A DNA stretch of 64,000 nt from Actinomycetes bacterium (GCA_021793175.1 JAJYTH010000005.1:1-64000); one strand, 5' to 3'. Positions 51,076 to 62,322 are shown, numbered from the stretch's first letter. Numbers and translations are program-made. Notes: generated from the letters alone by a model not told the origin.

Positions 51076-54000
51076 TCACCCTCGTATCCGCAGGCCCTTC
51101 GGGGTGGCGCGGAACCCCGCATCGCGGAGCACGGTCGCCAATTTCGAGGTCAGAACCTCTTCGCCGTCGGCGCGCTGCACCTGCAACTGCCCGAGCCGCC
51201 CGTCGCGCACCGCGTCCGCCAACGCCTCGGCAGCGGGACGCAGAGTGATCTCGTCATCGGTGAACGACAGCAACGACCGGCCTCCGCGTTCGGAGTAGAG
51301 CGCGGGAACGCCGTCCACGAGTACCGTCAACGCGCCCGACTTACGTGCCGGCCTGTGCTTGGTGGTGCCCGCCACAGCGGGCCACGGCAACGCGGCACCG
51401 TACGGCTGGGCCGGATCGGCAGCAGCCAACACGACGGCCCTGTGTTCCGCGCGCCGGCCTCCGGCCTCGGAGAACGCTCTCACCCGGTCGATCGCGCCGC
51501 GCATCGCGAACTGTGCGGCACCCAACCCCTCGACGACGTAGCCACGTACGACCTGGCCCGCGTCCTCCATGCCGCGCAGCACCTTGTAGATGCTGGAGAA
51601 ACCGCCGCTCACCCTTTCGGTCTCCAGGGCTCGCCGGGTGAGCACACCGTGCCTTTCCAGAAACGACTCGGTGCGGGCATGAGCACGTCGAGTGGGGTCC
51701 GTCTCGCGCGCGGGAGTCAGCCCCCACCGCCCGGCCACCGTCGGCGGGCCGGTGCGACTGGGCATCGCCTGCCGAGCCGCTCGCAGCCGTGCATACCGCC
51801 CGCGAGGGGCGGACCGACGCGGTTTGTGCGCGGCACCCCTGCCGGAGACCTGGGCGCGCAACGGCGCCAGCGTGTCGTTCGACACCCTCCCCGCCCACGC
51901 GAGATCCCACAGCGCCTCGACCACATCGGCATCGGTACGCAGCTCACCCAGCTCGACACTCACTCGGTCGACCAGCTGCCGAAAGAAGAGACCCCCACTG
52001 TCCAAAGCCGACACGATCGCCTCGTGGAGCGGACCGTGCTCGGAAACATCCTCGACCTCCGGCAGCAACAGGCCCGCCACATCGGCCGGTGCCAGAGCCA
52101 CCCAACCGTCACCGCCCGGCAACGCGCCGCAGCCACACCACGTCACCTCTCCCGCCACCGTCAGCTCGTCCAGCAACGCCGGGTGGTAGCCCGGCAGACG
52201 GCTCGGCAGGATCAACGACTCCAGGGCACTCGCCGGCAACGGGGCTCCCGCGAGCTGCTCCACCACCGACAGCACGTCGTCCGGGGTGGGCTCGGCACGA
52301 TGCCGTCGCACGCCGATGCCGTGCCAGCTCGGCAGGAACCGGCCGAACGCCGCGTGTTCGACCGGCTCAACCTCGGCGCGCAGCTTCGCCAGCGACGCTC
52401 TCCGCAACCTCCGTAGCACCGCGGCGTCGCAGTACTCGATGCCCGCCTCGTAACCCGCTGCTCTCTGTGGTCGCAGCTCGCCCCGCACCAGTGTGCCGTC
52501 GGCCGTCAACCGGTCTAGCACGTCGGTGACCACCGCCGTACCGAGACCGAACCGTGCGGCGGCCTCGTGCGCCGAGAACGGTGTGTGCGTACGCGCGTAG
52601 CGTCGCAACAGATCCCCTAAGGGGTCGTCGACCGGTTCGGTGAACGACTCGGGCACCCCCACCGGTAACGCCACCCCGAGCGCGTCCCTCACCCGAGCCG
52701 CGTCCTCGACGGCGAGATAACGTTCCTCGCCCGAGATGCGCACCACGAGCGCGCGTCGCTCGGCCACCAACTGGGCCAGCCATTCGGGGCGTACTCCGCG
52801 TTCGACCGCCTCCGCTTCGGTCAGGTCGCCGAGGAAATGCAACAGATCGGCCGTGTCCTCGACCCCGCGGGCATGCCGATCGGGGACGAGCCGTTGCAAC
52901 GACCGTTCCACCTCGGCGAGGACATCGGCGTCGAGTAGTTCCCGGATCGCCTCGGTGCCGAGCAACTCGGCCAGTAACGTCGAATCCACCGACAACGCCG
53001 CCGCACGACGTTCGGCCAGCGGCGCGTCGGCTTCGTACAGGAACATGCCGACGTAGCCGAACAGCAGGCTACGCGCGAACGGCGACGCCGCGGGTGTCTC
53101 CACCTCCACGACCCGTACCGACCGAGCCGCGATGCCGCTCATCAGTTCCCGCAGACCGCTCACGTCGTACACGTCCTGCAGGCACTCTCGCATGGCCTCC
53201 AGCACCACCGGGAACCGTTCGTACTTCGCCGCCACCGCGAGCAGCAGCGACGCCCGTTGCCGCTGCTGCCACAACGGGGTGCGACGTCGAGGGTCACGGC
53301 GAGGCAGCAGCAGCGATCGTGCCGCGCACTCGCGAAACCGTGCCGCGAACAACGCCGATCCGCCCACCTCGGCGGTGACCAGCGACTCGACCTCGTCGGG
53401 GTCGAGTAAGACGTCCTCGGCGCCGACCAGTACCTCGCGTCCCTCCTCGTCCAATGCGTCGGGAACACGCAGCACGATTCCGTCGTCCGAGTGCGCCACC
53501 TGCGCGTCCACACCCCGGGTGTCTCGCAGCCGCGCGGCGATGGCCAGGGCCCACGGCGCGTTCACCCGCGCACCGAACGGGGAATGCACGACCACCCGCC
53601 AATCGCCCAGCTCGTCCCGGAACCGTTCCAACAGGACTGTCCGGTCACTCGGCACATGGCGTGTGGCCGCACGTTGCTCGTCCAAGTACGCCAACAGGTT
53701 CTTGCCCGCGCGTTCGTCCAGACCGGCCTTCACCAGACGGTGAAACGCCTCCTGCCGATCCGCAGTGGACAGATGACGGAGGAAACCACCGAGCGCGCGG
53801 CCCAACTCCATCGGTCTTCCCGGAGCGTCACCACGCCAGAACGGCATCCTCGCGGGCTCGCCCGGCGCGGGAACCACGACCACGCGGTCATGGGTGATGT
53901 CGGTGATCCGCCACGACGACGTGCCCAGCAGCACGGTGTCACCGACCCTGGACTCGTACACCATCTCCTCGTCCAGCTCACCGACCCGCGACCCCGGACG

Positions 54001-55728
54001 TTCGCCGTCGCTCGGCGTCATTACGGTGAACAAGCCGCGATCGGGGATCGTGCCACCCGAGGTGACGGCGAGCCGCTGCGCGCCGGGCCTGCCCTGCAGC
54101 GTGCCGGTGACCCGGTCCCACGTGATGCGTGCGCGCAGTTCACCGAACTCCTCACTCGGATAGCGCCCCGCGAGCATGTCGAGCACGGCGTACAGAGCAT
54201 CGTCGGGCAACGAGACGAAAGGAGCGGCCCTACGCACGGTCGCCGCCACGTCCTCCACCGTGCGGGGCTCCACGGCCACCATCGCCACGACGTGTTGGGC
54301 CAACACGTCCAACGGATTGCGGGGAAAACGCACCGCCTCGATGTCGCCCTCGGCCATGCGTTCGGCCACCACCGCACACGACACGAGATCGCCCCGGAAC
54401 TTCGGGAACATCACCCCGGTCGATGTGGCCCCCACCTGGTGACCCGCACGCCCGATCCGCTGCAGTCCCGACGCCACCGTGGGCGGAGCCTCCACCTGAA
54501 TCACGAGGTCCACGGCTCCCATGTCGATGCCCAGTTCCAGCGACGAGGTCGCCACCACGCACGGCAGCCTGCCCGACTTCAGCTCCTCCTCGACGCGGGT
54601 CCGCTGCTTCCGCGACATCGAGCCGTGGTGTGCTCTCGCCACCACGGAAATCCCCTCGGGCACGGCACCGGTGACGCCGGACTGGCCGACCGCCTCGGCG
54701 GGGAACCGACCCGGTGAGCCGCCCGCCCCAGTGTGCTCGGCCGCCAGCTCGTTGAGCCGTGCGGTCAACCGCTCGGCCAACCGCCTCGAGTTCGCGAACA
54801 CGATGGTCGACCGGTGTGCGCGCACCAGCTCGAGGATCCGCTCCTCCACGGCGGGCCAGATGGACGTCCGCGGTGTGGCCCGCTCGGTGTCCTCGGTGTC
54901 CTCGGCGCCCACCGTGGGATCGGCCTCCGTGGGCAACGGAGCCGGTTCGGCCGGCTCCGGACGGGCCCGCGCGTCGAGTTCCCCCAGGTCCTCGACGGGG
55001 ACCTCCACCCGTACCTCGACGATCTTGCCGCTCGTCGGTTGGACGACACGAACCGGTCTTCCTCCGGCCAGGAACGTGCTCACCTCGTCCACCGGACGCA
55101 CGGTCGCCGACAACCCGATGCGCTGTGCGGGGCGGTCGAGCAGGTCGTCGAGTCGTTCCAGGGACAACGCCAGGTGCGCTCCGCGCTTGCCACCCGCGAC
55201 CGCGTGCACCTCGTCGACGATCACCGTCTCGACGCCGCGCAGCGACTCCCGCGCGGACGACGTCAGCAGCAGGAACAGTGACTCCGGGGTGGTCACCAGG
55301 ACGTCGGGAGGGGTTCGGACGAACGCCCGGCGTTCGGCGGCGGTCGTGTCTCCTGTGCGGGTGCCCACGGTGATGTCCGGCGTTTTCGTGCCCAACCGGC
55401 GCGCCGCCTGCGAGATCCCCGCCAACGGTGCGCGCAGGTTGCGCTGGACGTCCACCGCCAGCGCCTTGAGCGGCGACACGTAAAGCACCCGGCACCGCTT
55501 CTTCCCCTTGAGTGGGGGAGTGGTCGCCAACCGGTCGAGCGCCCACAGGAACGCCGCGAGCGTCTTACCCGAGCCCGTGGGCGCGATCACCAGCGCGTGT
55601 TCACCGGCCTGTGCGGCTCGCCAGGCTCCCTCCTGAGTCGCGGTGGGGCGGGCGAAAGCGCTTCCGAACCACTCCCTGGTCGCGGGTGAGAACGACTTCA
55701 ACACGTCGCCGCTTGCGTTGTCGGGCAC
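51076..55728 (-). CDS. lhr: Lhr-family ATP-dependent helicase (1550 aa)
   Basis: APTGSGKTLAAFLWALDRL, VDEVHAVAGGKRGAHLALSLERL, LELGIDMGAVDLVIQVEAPPTVASGLQRIGRAGHQVG; Lhr C-terminal extension. Confidence 0.95.
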   Translation of the reverse strand: MPDNASGDVLKSFSPATREWFGSAFARPTATQEGAWRAAQAGEHALVIAPTGSGKTLAAFLWALDRLATTPPLKGKKRCRVLYVSPLKALAVDVQRNLRAPLAGISQAARRLGTKTPDITVGTRTGDTTAAERRAFVRTPPDVLVTTPESLFLLLTSSARESLRGVETVIVDEVHAVAGGKRGAHLALSLERLDDLLDRPAQRIGLSATVRPVDEVSTFLAGGRPVRVVQPTSGKIVEVRVEVPVEDLGELDARARPEPAEPAPLPTEADPTVGAEDTEDTERATPRTSIWPAVEERILELVRAHRSTIVFANSRRLAERLTARLNELAAEHTGAGGSPGRFPAEAVGQSGVTGAVPEGISVVARAHHGSMSRKQRTRVEEELKSGRLPCVVATSSLELGIDMGAVDLVIQVEAPPTVASGLQRIGRAGHQVGATSTGVMFPKFRGDLVSCAVVAERMAEGDIEAVRFPRNPLDVLAQHVVAMVAVEPRTVEDVAATVRRAAPFVSLPDDALYAVLDMLAGRYPSEEFGELRARITWDRVTGTLQGRPGAQRLAVTSGGTIPDRGLFTVMTPSDGERPGSRVGELDEEMVYESRVGDTVLLGTSSWRITDITHDRVVVVPAPGEPARMPFWRGDAPGRPMELGRALGGFLRHLSTADRQEAFHRLVKAGLDERAGKNLLAYLDEQRAATRHVPSDRTVLLERFRDELGDWRVVVHSPFGARVNAPWALAIAARLRDTRGVDAQVAHSDDGIVLRVPDALDEEGREVLVGAEDVLLDPDEVESLVTAEVGGSALFAARFRECAARSLLLPRRDPRRRTPLWQQRQRASLLLAVAAKYERFPVVLEAMRECLQDVYDVSGLRELMSGIAARSVRVVEVETPAASPFARSLLFGYVGMFLYEADAPLAERRAAALSVDSTLLAELLGTEAIRELLDADVLAEVERSLQRLVPDRHARGVEDTADLLHFLGDLTEAEAVERGVRPEWLAQLVAERRALVVRISGEERYLAVEDAARVRDALGVALPVGVPESFTEPVDDPLGDLLRRYARTHTPFSAHEAAARFGLGTAVVTDVLDRLTADGTLVRGELRPQRAAGYEAGIEYCDAAVLRRLRRASLAKLRAEVEPVEHAAFGRFLPSWHGIGVRRHRAEPTPDDVLSVVEQLAGAPLPASALESLILPSRLPGYHPALLDELTVAGEVTWCGCGALPGGDGWVALAPADVAGLLLPEVEDVSEHGPLHEAIVSALDSGGLFFRQLVDRVSVELGELRTDADVVEALWDLAWAGRVSNDTLAPLRAQVSGRGAAHKPRRSAPRGRYARLRAARQAMPSRTGPPTVAGRWGLTPARETDPTRRAHARTESFLERHGVLTRRALETERVSGGFSSIYKVLRGMEDAGQVVRGYVVEGLGAAQFAMRGAIDRVRAFSEAGGRRAEHRAVVLAAADPAQPYGAALPWPAVAGTTKHRPARKSGALTVLVDGVPALYSERGGRSLLSFTDDEITLRPAAEALADAVRDGRLGQLQVQRADGEEVLTSKLATVLRDAGFRATPKGLRIRG

Positions 55729-55769
55729 ATCCTCATGATGCGCGCCGCGCCGACATTCCTGCTGACTGT

Positions 55770-55811
55770 GTGGTCCTACGTGGTTCTACGTGGTCCTACA
55801 TGTGGCCCTAC
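55770..55811. repeat. Four ~10-bp direct repeats (GTGGTCCTAC consensus) in a divergent intergenic region
   Basis: gtggtcctac gtggttctac gtggtcctac (at) gtggccctac. Confidence 0.9.
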
Positions 55812-55909
55812 GTGATCCGGGCGGGCGATTTCGGCGGGTGTGTCTTCCCGGCGGCGACGAACGTGAAAGCATCTTCGCGGATTCTCGGGAACTCGACAAG
55901 GGAGAACTG

Positions 55910-57868
55910 GTGGGGATTCTGTCCGTCGATCTCGGTACGTCCAATACCGTAGCAGTACTCTCGGCGCACGGGAGGCCACCCAGAGTCATCGATGTCGACG
56001 GTTCGACCACGATGCCCTCCGCCGTGTTCGCCGAGGAAGACGGCGGTCTCGTGGTCGGCAAGGACGCCGAGCGGCGTGCTCGCCTCGACCCGACCCGCTT
56101 CGAACCCAACCCCAAACGCAGGGTCGACGAACAGACCCTCCTCCTCGGTACCGACGTCGTGCCCGTCAGCGAGGTACTGTCCGCCGTGCTGCGTCGGGTC
56201 TTCGACGAAACGGTGCGTCAGCTCGGCGGGGAACCACCCGAGGAGGTCCGGCTCTCCCACCCGGCTCAGTGGGGGCCTGTGCGTCGCAACGTGCTGCTGT
56301 CCGCCGCGCGCCTTGCCGGGATGGGTGACGCGATCACGCTCGTGCCCGAACCCGTCGCCGCCGCGGCGCACTTCGCCTCTTTCCCCGGCAAGGCCCTCGC
56401 CCCCGGACAGACCCTCGCCGTCTACGACCTGGGGGCGGGCACGTTCGACGTCGCGGTGCTCGGCGCCACGCCGAACGGCTTCACGGTGCTGGCCGAGGAC
56501 GGTCTACCCGACCTCGGAGGACTCGACGTCGACCAGGCACTGCTGGTGCACGTGGGCCGCGAGGTCTCGCACAGCGATCCGCAACGTTGGCAGCGGCTCC
56601 TCCGGCCCGAATCGACCGCCGACCGACGCGCTCGCAGAGCGCTCCAGGAGGACGTGAAAGCGGCGAAAGAGGCCCTCTCTCGCTTGCCGCAGACCGAGGT
56701 GCCGATGCCGGAGCCGTTCTCCGACGTCCTGGTCACCAGGGCGGAGTTGGAGGCGCTCGTCCGCCCCACGATGTTGCGCAGTGTCGAGTTGCTCGCACGT
56801 ACCGTCCGTTCGGCGGGGCTGAGCCCCGAGCGACTCGCCGGTATCTACCTCGTCGGCGGTTCCAGCAGGCTTCCTCTCGTGGGCAGCCTGTTGGCCGAGA
56901 AACTGGGCGTGGTGCCCTCCAGCCTCGACCAGCCCGAGACCGCTGTCGCGTTCGGCGCGCATCACGTGGGCCCCGACGGCCTCACCATGCGCACCCAGCA
57001 GATCGAAGGCGATGTGGCCGGCGCGCAGCCCGTCGCCCCGCCCCCGGCCGCGTCGACCACCACGACCGTGTCGGGAACGTCCCCGGCCTCCACCGCGCCC
57101 TCAGCGTCCATCACGGGGCCGTACTCGCCCGCCGCGGGGCTGGTCCAACCGTCCCCGCAGTACGCCCAGCACTCGCAGACCGCGGCGTATCCGGCGAGCG
57201 GGCCGGGCATGGTGGGCGGTGTGAGCGCGACACAGCAGACCGCCCAGTTCCCCTCGGTTCCGAAGGAACAAGGTCAGAAACGGCGTAAACGCACGGGTTG
57301 GCTCGTGGCCCTCGCCGTCGTGGTGGTAGCGCTCGGAGGAGGGGCGGCGTGGTGGTTCTGGCCCACGTCGTCGATCACCACCTACGCCGCGGAGGAGTGT
57401 CAGGAACCGGGCTCACCCGACGAGCAGGGTTTCACCGGATGTCTGCGGCAACTCGCGGGCACGGTGCCGCAGGGCAACGAATGCGCACCCGGCACTGGTA
57501 CGGGCGCCGCCGCGGCGGCGAACGAGGAACAGTTGGGGGCGACGGTGACCTGTTCGGCGCCGGGACTGCCGGGAGCGCAGATCACGTATCTGCACGCGGG
57601 TTCCACCGAGGCCATCGAGGAGTACACCGACGGTCTGATCAGTCGTACGGGTGGCGGCGATCAGGTGCAGGCGGACTGGAAGGGCAATGGTCTCTCCGGC
57701 CGTTACACCGCGTCGGGTGGACGTACCGCGTCGGTCATCGTGTTCACCGTCGACGATCGTCCGCTCGCCGGGTTCGTGTACCAGGCCAACATCACCGGAG
57801 AGGGCGGTGCCACCCCGGCGAACGAGATGGCCGATTACTTCGAGCAGGTCGTCCAGCCCGGAGAGTGA
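55910..57868 (+). CDS. Hsp70 family protein with C-terminal TM and extracytoplasmic domain
   Basis: ILSVDLGTSNTVAVLSAHGRP; AVYDLGAGTFDVAVLG; IYLVGGSSRLPLVGSLLAEKLG; TM GWLVALAVVVVALGGGAAWWFW. Confidence 0.92.
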   Translation: MGILSVDLGTSNTVAVLSAHGRPPRVIDVDGSTTMPSAVFAEEDGGLVVGKDAERRARLDPTRFEPNPKRRVDEQTLLLGTDVVPVSEVLSAVLRRVFDETVRQLGGEPPEEVRLSHPAQWGPVRRNVLLSAARLAGMGDAITLVPEPVAAAAHFASFPGKALAPGQTLAVYDLGAGTFDVAVLGATPNGFTVLAEDGLPDLGGLDVDQALLVHVGREVSHSDPQRWQRLLRPESTADRRARRALQEDVKAAKEALSRLPQTEVPMPEPFSDVLVTRAELEALVRPTMLRSVELLARTVRSAGLSPERLAGIYLVGGSSRLPLVGSLLAEKLGVVPSSLDQPETAVAFGAHHVGPDGLTMRTQQIEGDVAGAQPVAPPPAASTTTTVSGTSPASTAPSASITGPYSPAAGLVQPSPQYAQHSQTAAYPASGPGMVGGVSATQQTAQFPSVPKEQGQKRRKRTGWLVALAVVVVALGGGAAWWFWPTSSITTYAAEECQEPGSPDEQGFTGCLRQLAGTVPQGNECAPGTGTGAAAAANEEQLGATVTCSAPGLPGAQITYLHAGSTEAIEEYTDGLISRTGGGDQVQADWKGNGLSGRYTASGGRTASVIVFTVDDRPLAGFVYQANITGEGGATPANEMADYFEQVVQPGE

Positions 57869-57875
57869 GTCGGGC

Positions 57876-57992
57876 TCACTTCCTCCGGCGCATGTTGATG
57901 ATCAACACGATGAGCGCGCTCCCGACGACGGCGATGGAGGCCAGGGTGAGCGCGGTGGACTCGAGTTCGGAGAACGCCTGTGCGAACGCCAT
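57876..57992 (-). CDS. Small single-TM protein, 38 aa (not in ORF track)
   Basis: MAFAQAFSELESTALTLASIAVVGSALIVLIINMRRRK*; ends 8 nt after the convergent Hsp70 stop. Confidence 0.7.
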   Translation of the reverse strand: MAFAQAFSELESTALTLASIAVVGSALIVLIINMRRRK

Positions 57993-58044
57993 GAGTTCAC
58001 CCTACGGGGGTTTGCGTCGTCACCGCACGACTACGCTGAAGCCG

Positions 58045-58239
58045 ATGCGAATCACGGTATTCCGGCGGCTCATGGCGGAGGAGTTCGGTTCGCCGCGAGC
58101 CGAGATGTTGGCCGCTGACCACGTGTTCAGCGGTCTCGGTGGGCGCACCATCGACCAGGCGCTCGACGAGGGTGTTTCCGCCAAGGAGATCTGGCGCGAG
58201 GTGTGCGTGGAGTTCGAGGTGCCGAAGGAACGGCGTTGA
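58045..58239 (+). CDS. DUF3046 domain-containing protein (64 aa)
   Basis: MRITVFRRLMAEEFGSPRAEMLAADHVFSGLGGRTIDQALDEGVSAKEIWREVCVEFEVPKERR; typical location upstream of recA. Confidence 0.92.
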   Translation: MRITVFRRLMAEEFGSPRAEMLAADHVFSGLGGRTIDQALDEGVSAKEIWREVCVEFEVPKERR

Positions 58240-58365
58240 ACCGGTCGAACCGACGTCGGGACGGTGCTCCGGAACCCGCGCGTCGGGGTGACGCTGGAAC
58301 CATGCCGGGACCGCGGCGACGTTGAAGACCGCGCGGGGCGCCTCGGCCGGGGTGTCGTTTCGACA

Positions 58366-58381
58366 TCGAACACGTGTTCGG
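58366..58381 (+). promoter_or_regulatory. LexA (SOS) box of recA
   Basis: TCGAAC-acgt-GTTCGG. Confidence 0.9.
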
Positions 58382-58389
58382 CTATCGTA

Positions 58390-58419
58390 TTGTCCACAAC
58401 CAGGCCCGTCTGTGGACAA
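58390..58419. promoter_or_regulatory. Inverted pair of DnaA-box-like 9-mers
   Basis: TTGTCCACA (58390-58398) ... TGTGGACAA (58411-58419). Confidence 0.6.
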
Positions 58420-58533
58420 CACGCCGGTCGGACCACGGATTGTCGGACCCGAGTCGTACCGTCGGACTCGAGACAACACACATCCCACGGACCCGATAGC
58501 AGTCCGATACCAAGAGCCAATGAGGTGGATTCC

Positions 58534-59571
<1,038 letters not shown>

Positions 59572-59580
59572 GGTCTCCTA

Positions 59581-60117
59581 ATGCCCGTGCGCGAACCGAT
59601 GCGCGAGCTGCCACCGGAGGAGGCGTGGCGGAAAGCGAAGGAGGTCTGTTTCGATCTCCTGGCCGCCCGGCCGCGGACTAAAGAGGAACTTCGCCAAGCC
59701 CTGCGGAGGAAGGGTTTCGCCGACGACGTCAGTGAGATACTGCTCGGCAAACTCGACGACGCGGGGCTGGTGGATGACGCCGCGTTCGCCGAGATGTGGG
59801 TGCGGTCGCGTCACACCTACCGTGGGCTCGCGCGCCGTGCGCTGGTCGCGGAACTGAAACGCAAAGGGGTCGATCCGGAGATCGCGGTGGAAGCCGCCGA
59901 TGCGATCGATTCGGAGGACGAGGAGGAACGCGCCCGTCAACTGGTGCGCAAGAAACTGCGCACCATGGTCGATGTGGACGAGCAGAAGGCGACGCGTCGC
60001 CTGCTCGGTATGTTGGCCCGCAAGGGATATCCGCAAGGACTGTCCTATCGGGTGGTTCGCGACGAACTCCGTGACGCGGGCGCGGAATCAACCCTGCTCG
60101 ACGACCTCGACCCCTGA
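59581..60117 (+). CDS. recX: Recombination regulator RecX
   Basis: Immediately downstream of recA; LAARPRTKEELRQALRRKGF, DDAAFAEMWVRSR. Confidence 0.95.
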   Translation: MPVREPMRELPPEEAWRKAKEVCFDLLAARPRTKEELRQALRRKGFADDVSEILLGKLDDAGLVDDAAFAEMWVRSRHTYRGLARRALVAELKRKGVDPEIAVEAADAIDSEDEEERARQLVRKKLRTMVDVDEQKATRRLLGMLARKGYPQGLSYRVVRDELRDAGAESTLLDDLDP

Positions 60118-60168
60118 CACGCGAGGCGGCAGGCGCAGGTCACGCCCGTGTCCGTGGCGGGCGGGACG

Positions 60169-61632
60169 TTAAACGGGGACCGGCGTGCCGTCGGCTCCTA
60201 GCCGGCAGGTGCGCACCACATCGCCTACCGGCTCACGCACCCACCACGCACCGCTCTCGGCACGTTCTGCGGGAGTGGTGAACCGGTAGTGGAACAGTCG
60301 CGCCCGCACGTGTGTCGGTGCGGCGCCCTCGAAAGGATCACGTCGTAACAGTCGGCGGATTCGGGCATCGCCGGCCAGGATTTTCGTGACTAGGACGGGC
60401 AACCACTTGCCTCCGTACCGAGAGGACAACGACAGGAACCACAGCAGCCAATCCAGCCGCAGGTGATACGGCGCGATCTGCGGTGGTCTGCGGTATGGAT
60501 CGCCGGGTTTGCCCTTGAACTCGTACTCCTGCCAGACGGTGGACGGGCCGAGGCCGTCCTCATCGGTGCCTTCGAGGATCACCTCGTACCGGTCACGAGT
60601 GATGCTGCCGAAGGCGCCGTAGGTGTTGACCAGGTGGAACTGGTTGAAGCTGTAGTTCATCACCTGGCTGCGTCCGAGGAGGTTGCGCACGGGCCAGTAG
60701 CTCAACACCGCGACCAGGACCGTCACCGCGAGCACCACGGCCGCGTACCACACCGGTGGAGCGGCGAGCTCCTTCGGCGGCGGTATGCCCAGTAACGTGC
60801 CGTCGAGCGCGGACACTGCCAGGGTGATGGTGAGGAAGTTCAACCACGAGAAGTTGCCGCTGAGTATCAGCCAGCTCTGTGTGATGATGACGATCCCGGC
60901 TGCCACGCTGGCCGCGGGCTGGGGCAGGAACAACACGAACGGGATCACCAGCTGGGTGATGTGGTTGGCCACCACCTCCGCCTTGTGGGCCCACGGAGGA
61001 AGATGGTGGAAGTACCAACTCAACGGTCCCGGCATCGGTTGCGTCTCGTGGTGGTAGTGGAGAGCTGTCAGGTCCCGCCAGGCCCTGTCCCCGCGCATTT
61101 TGATCAACCCTGCCCCGAATTCGAGGCGGAACAGCAGCCACAGCAGTAACCACAGCACCAGCACGGGTACGCCCGTGTGGGCGGGGCCGAGGAAAATCGC
61201 GAGGAAACCCGTTTCCAGCAGCAGCGACTCCCAGCCGAACGAGTACCAGATCTGGCCCACATTGACGATCGACAGATACAGGACCCAGGGCAGAGCCCAC
61301 AGCAGTAGGCAGGCCCACACGGGCAGGATGTCGCCTACTCCGACGAGCAACGCGGCGGACACGGCGATGCCCGTCCACGCGACCGCGGCGAAGAATCCGT
61401 CGGAGTAGTGCAGGTGGAAAAGGCTCGGCGAGCGGCGGAAGGACACCCTGCGGAGGAAGTCGGGTATGGGGGTGAGCCCCTGCTCGCCGAGCAGCGCGCG
61501 AAACTGATTGAGTGCGCACACGAACGCCACCAGGTAGACCGCAGCCAGCATCCGCTGGAAAACCAGCCGTGACGACCAGTACTCGTCGGCGGTGAACCAG
61601 TCCCAGGACAGCCAGGACAACCAGGACAACAC
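60169..61632 (-). CDS. Lipase maturation factor family membrane protein (start uncertain)
   Basis: YWSSRLVFQRMLAAVYLVAFVCALNQFRALLGEQGLTPIPDFL; LLLETGFLAIFLGP; LEFGAGLIKMRGDRAWRDLTALHYHHETQPMPGPLSWYFHHLP. Confidence 0.92.
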   Translation of the reverse strand: MLSWLSWLSWDWFTADEYWSSRLVFQRMLAAVYLVAFVCALNQFRALLGEQGLTPIPDFLRRVSFRRSPSLFHLHYSDGFFAAVAWTGIAVSAALLVGVGDILPVWACLLLWALPWVLYLSIVNVGQIWYSFGWESLLLETGFLAIFLGPAHTGVPVLVLWLLLWLLFRLEFGAGLIKMRGDRAWRDLTALHYHHETQPMPGPLSWYFHHLPPWAHKAEVVANHITQLVIPFVLFLPQPAASVAAGIVIITQSWLILSGNFSWLNFLTITLAVSALDGTLLGIPPPKELAAPPVWYAAVVLAVTVLVAVLSYWPVRNLLGRSQVMNYSFNQFHLVNTYGAFGSITRDRYEVILEGTDEDGLGPSTVWQEYEFKGKPGDPYRRPPQIAPYHLRLDWLLWFLSLSSRYGGKWLPVLVTKILAGDARIRRLLRRDPFEGAAPTHVRARLFHYRFTTPAERAESGAWWVREPVGDVVRTCRLGADGTPVPV

Positions 61633-61683
61633 TGTCGCAGCCGGCCTCCTCCCGCGGTGTGTGGCGTAGCCGCTGTGCCTCGC

Positions 61684-62322
61684 CTACGTTGTTCTCGCCT
61701 CCGCCGCGAGGGCGGAGGCTTCCTTGGCGAGTGTCTCAATACGCGCGTAGTCGCGTGCGGCGAGTGCGTCCCGAGGGGTGAGCCAGGAACCTCCGACACA
61801 ACCCACGTTCGGCAGTGCCAGATAGCGGGGGGCGTTGTCGGGCGTGATACCGCCGGTGGGGCAGAACCGTAGCTGCGGCAACGGCCCCGCGATGGCCGAG
61901 AGCGCGGCTGCTCCGCCGCTTGATTCGGCGGGGAAGAACTTCAGGGTGTCGAATCCGCGTTCGGCCAGACGCATGGCCTCGGAGACGGTCGACGCGCCCG
62001 GCAACAGTGGCAGCCGGGTGTCCAGTGCGGCGTCGAGCAGGGTGTCGGTGGCGCCGGGTGTCACGAGGAAGGTCGCGCCCGCGTCGGCGGCCTGCCTGGC
62101 CTGGTCGGGACTGATGACGGTGCCCGCTCCGACGACGACGTCGGGCACTTCGGAGGCGACTCGACGGATGGCTTCGAGTGCCGCGTCGGTGCGCAGCGTC
62201 AGTTCCATCACCCGCACGCCGCCGTCCCGCAGGGCGTGTGCCACGGGTACGGCCTGGTCGGCGTCGTGCAGCACCACCACCGGCAGCACCGGCGAGAGGG
62301 CGATCAGGTCCTTGGTGTTCAT
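61684..62322 (-). CDS. eda: 2-dehydro-3-deoxy-phosphogluconate (KDPG) aldolase
   Basis: [69 protein letters not shown]. Confidence 0.94.
   Translation of the reverse strand: MNTKDLIALSPVLPVVVLHDADQAVPVAHALRDGGVRVMELTLRTDAALEAIRRVASEVPDVVVGAGTVISPDQARQAADAGATFLVTPGATDTLLDAALDTRLPLLPGASTVSEAMRLAERGFDTLKFFPAESSGGAAALSAIAGPLPQLRFCPTGGITPDNAPRYLALPNVGCVGGSWLTPRDALAARDYARIETLAKEASALAAEARTT

Noticed and set aside
53491-54717. 408-aa + strand ORF opposite lhr
   Set aside because: Shadow ORF of the 1550-aa helicase; His/Arg-rich, no motif.
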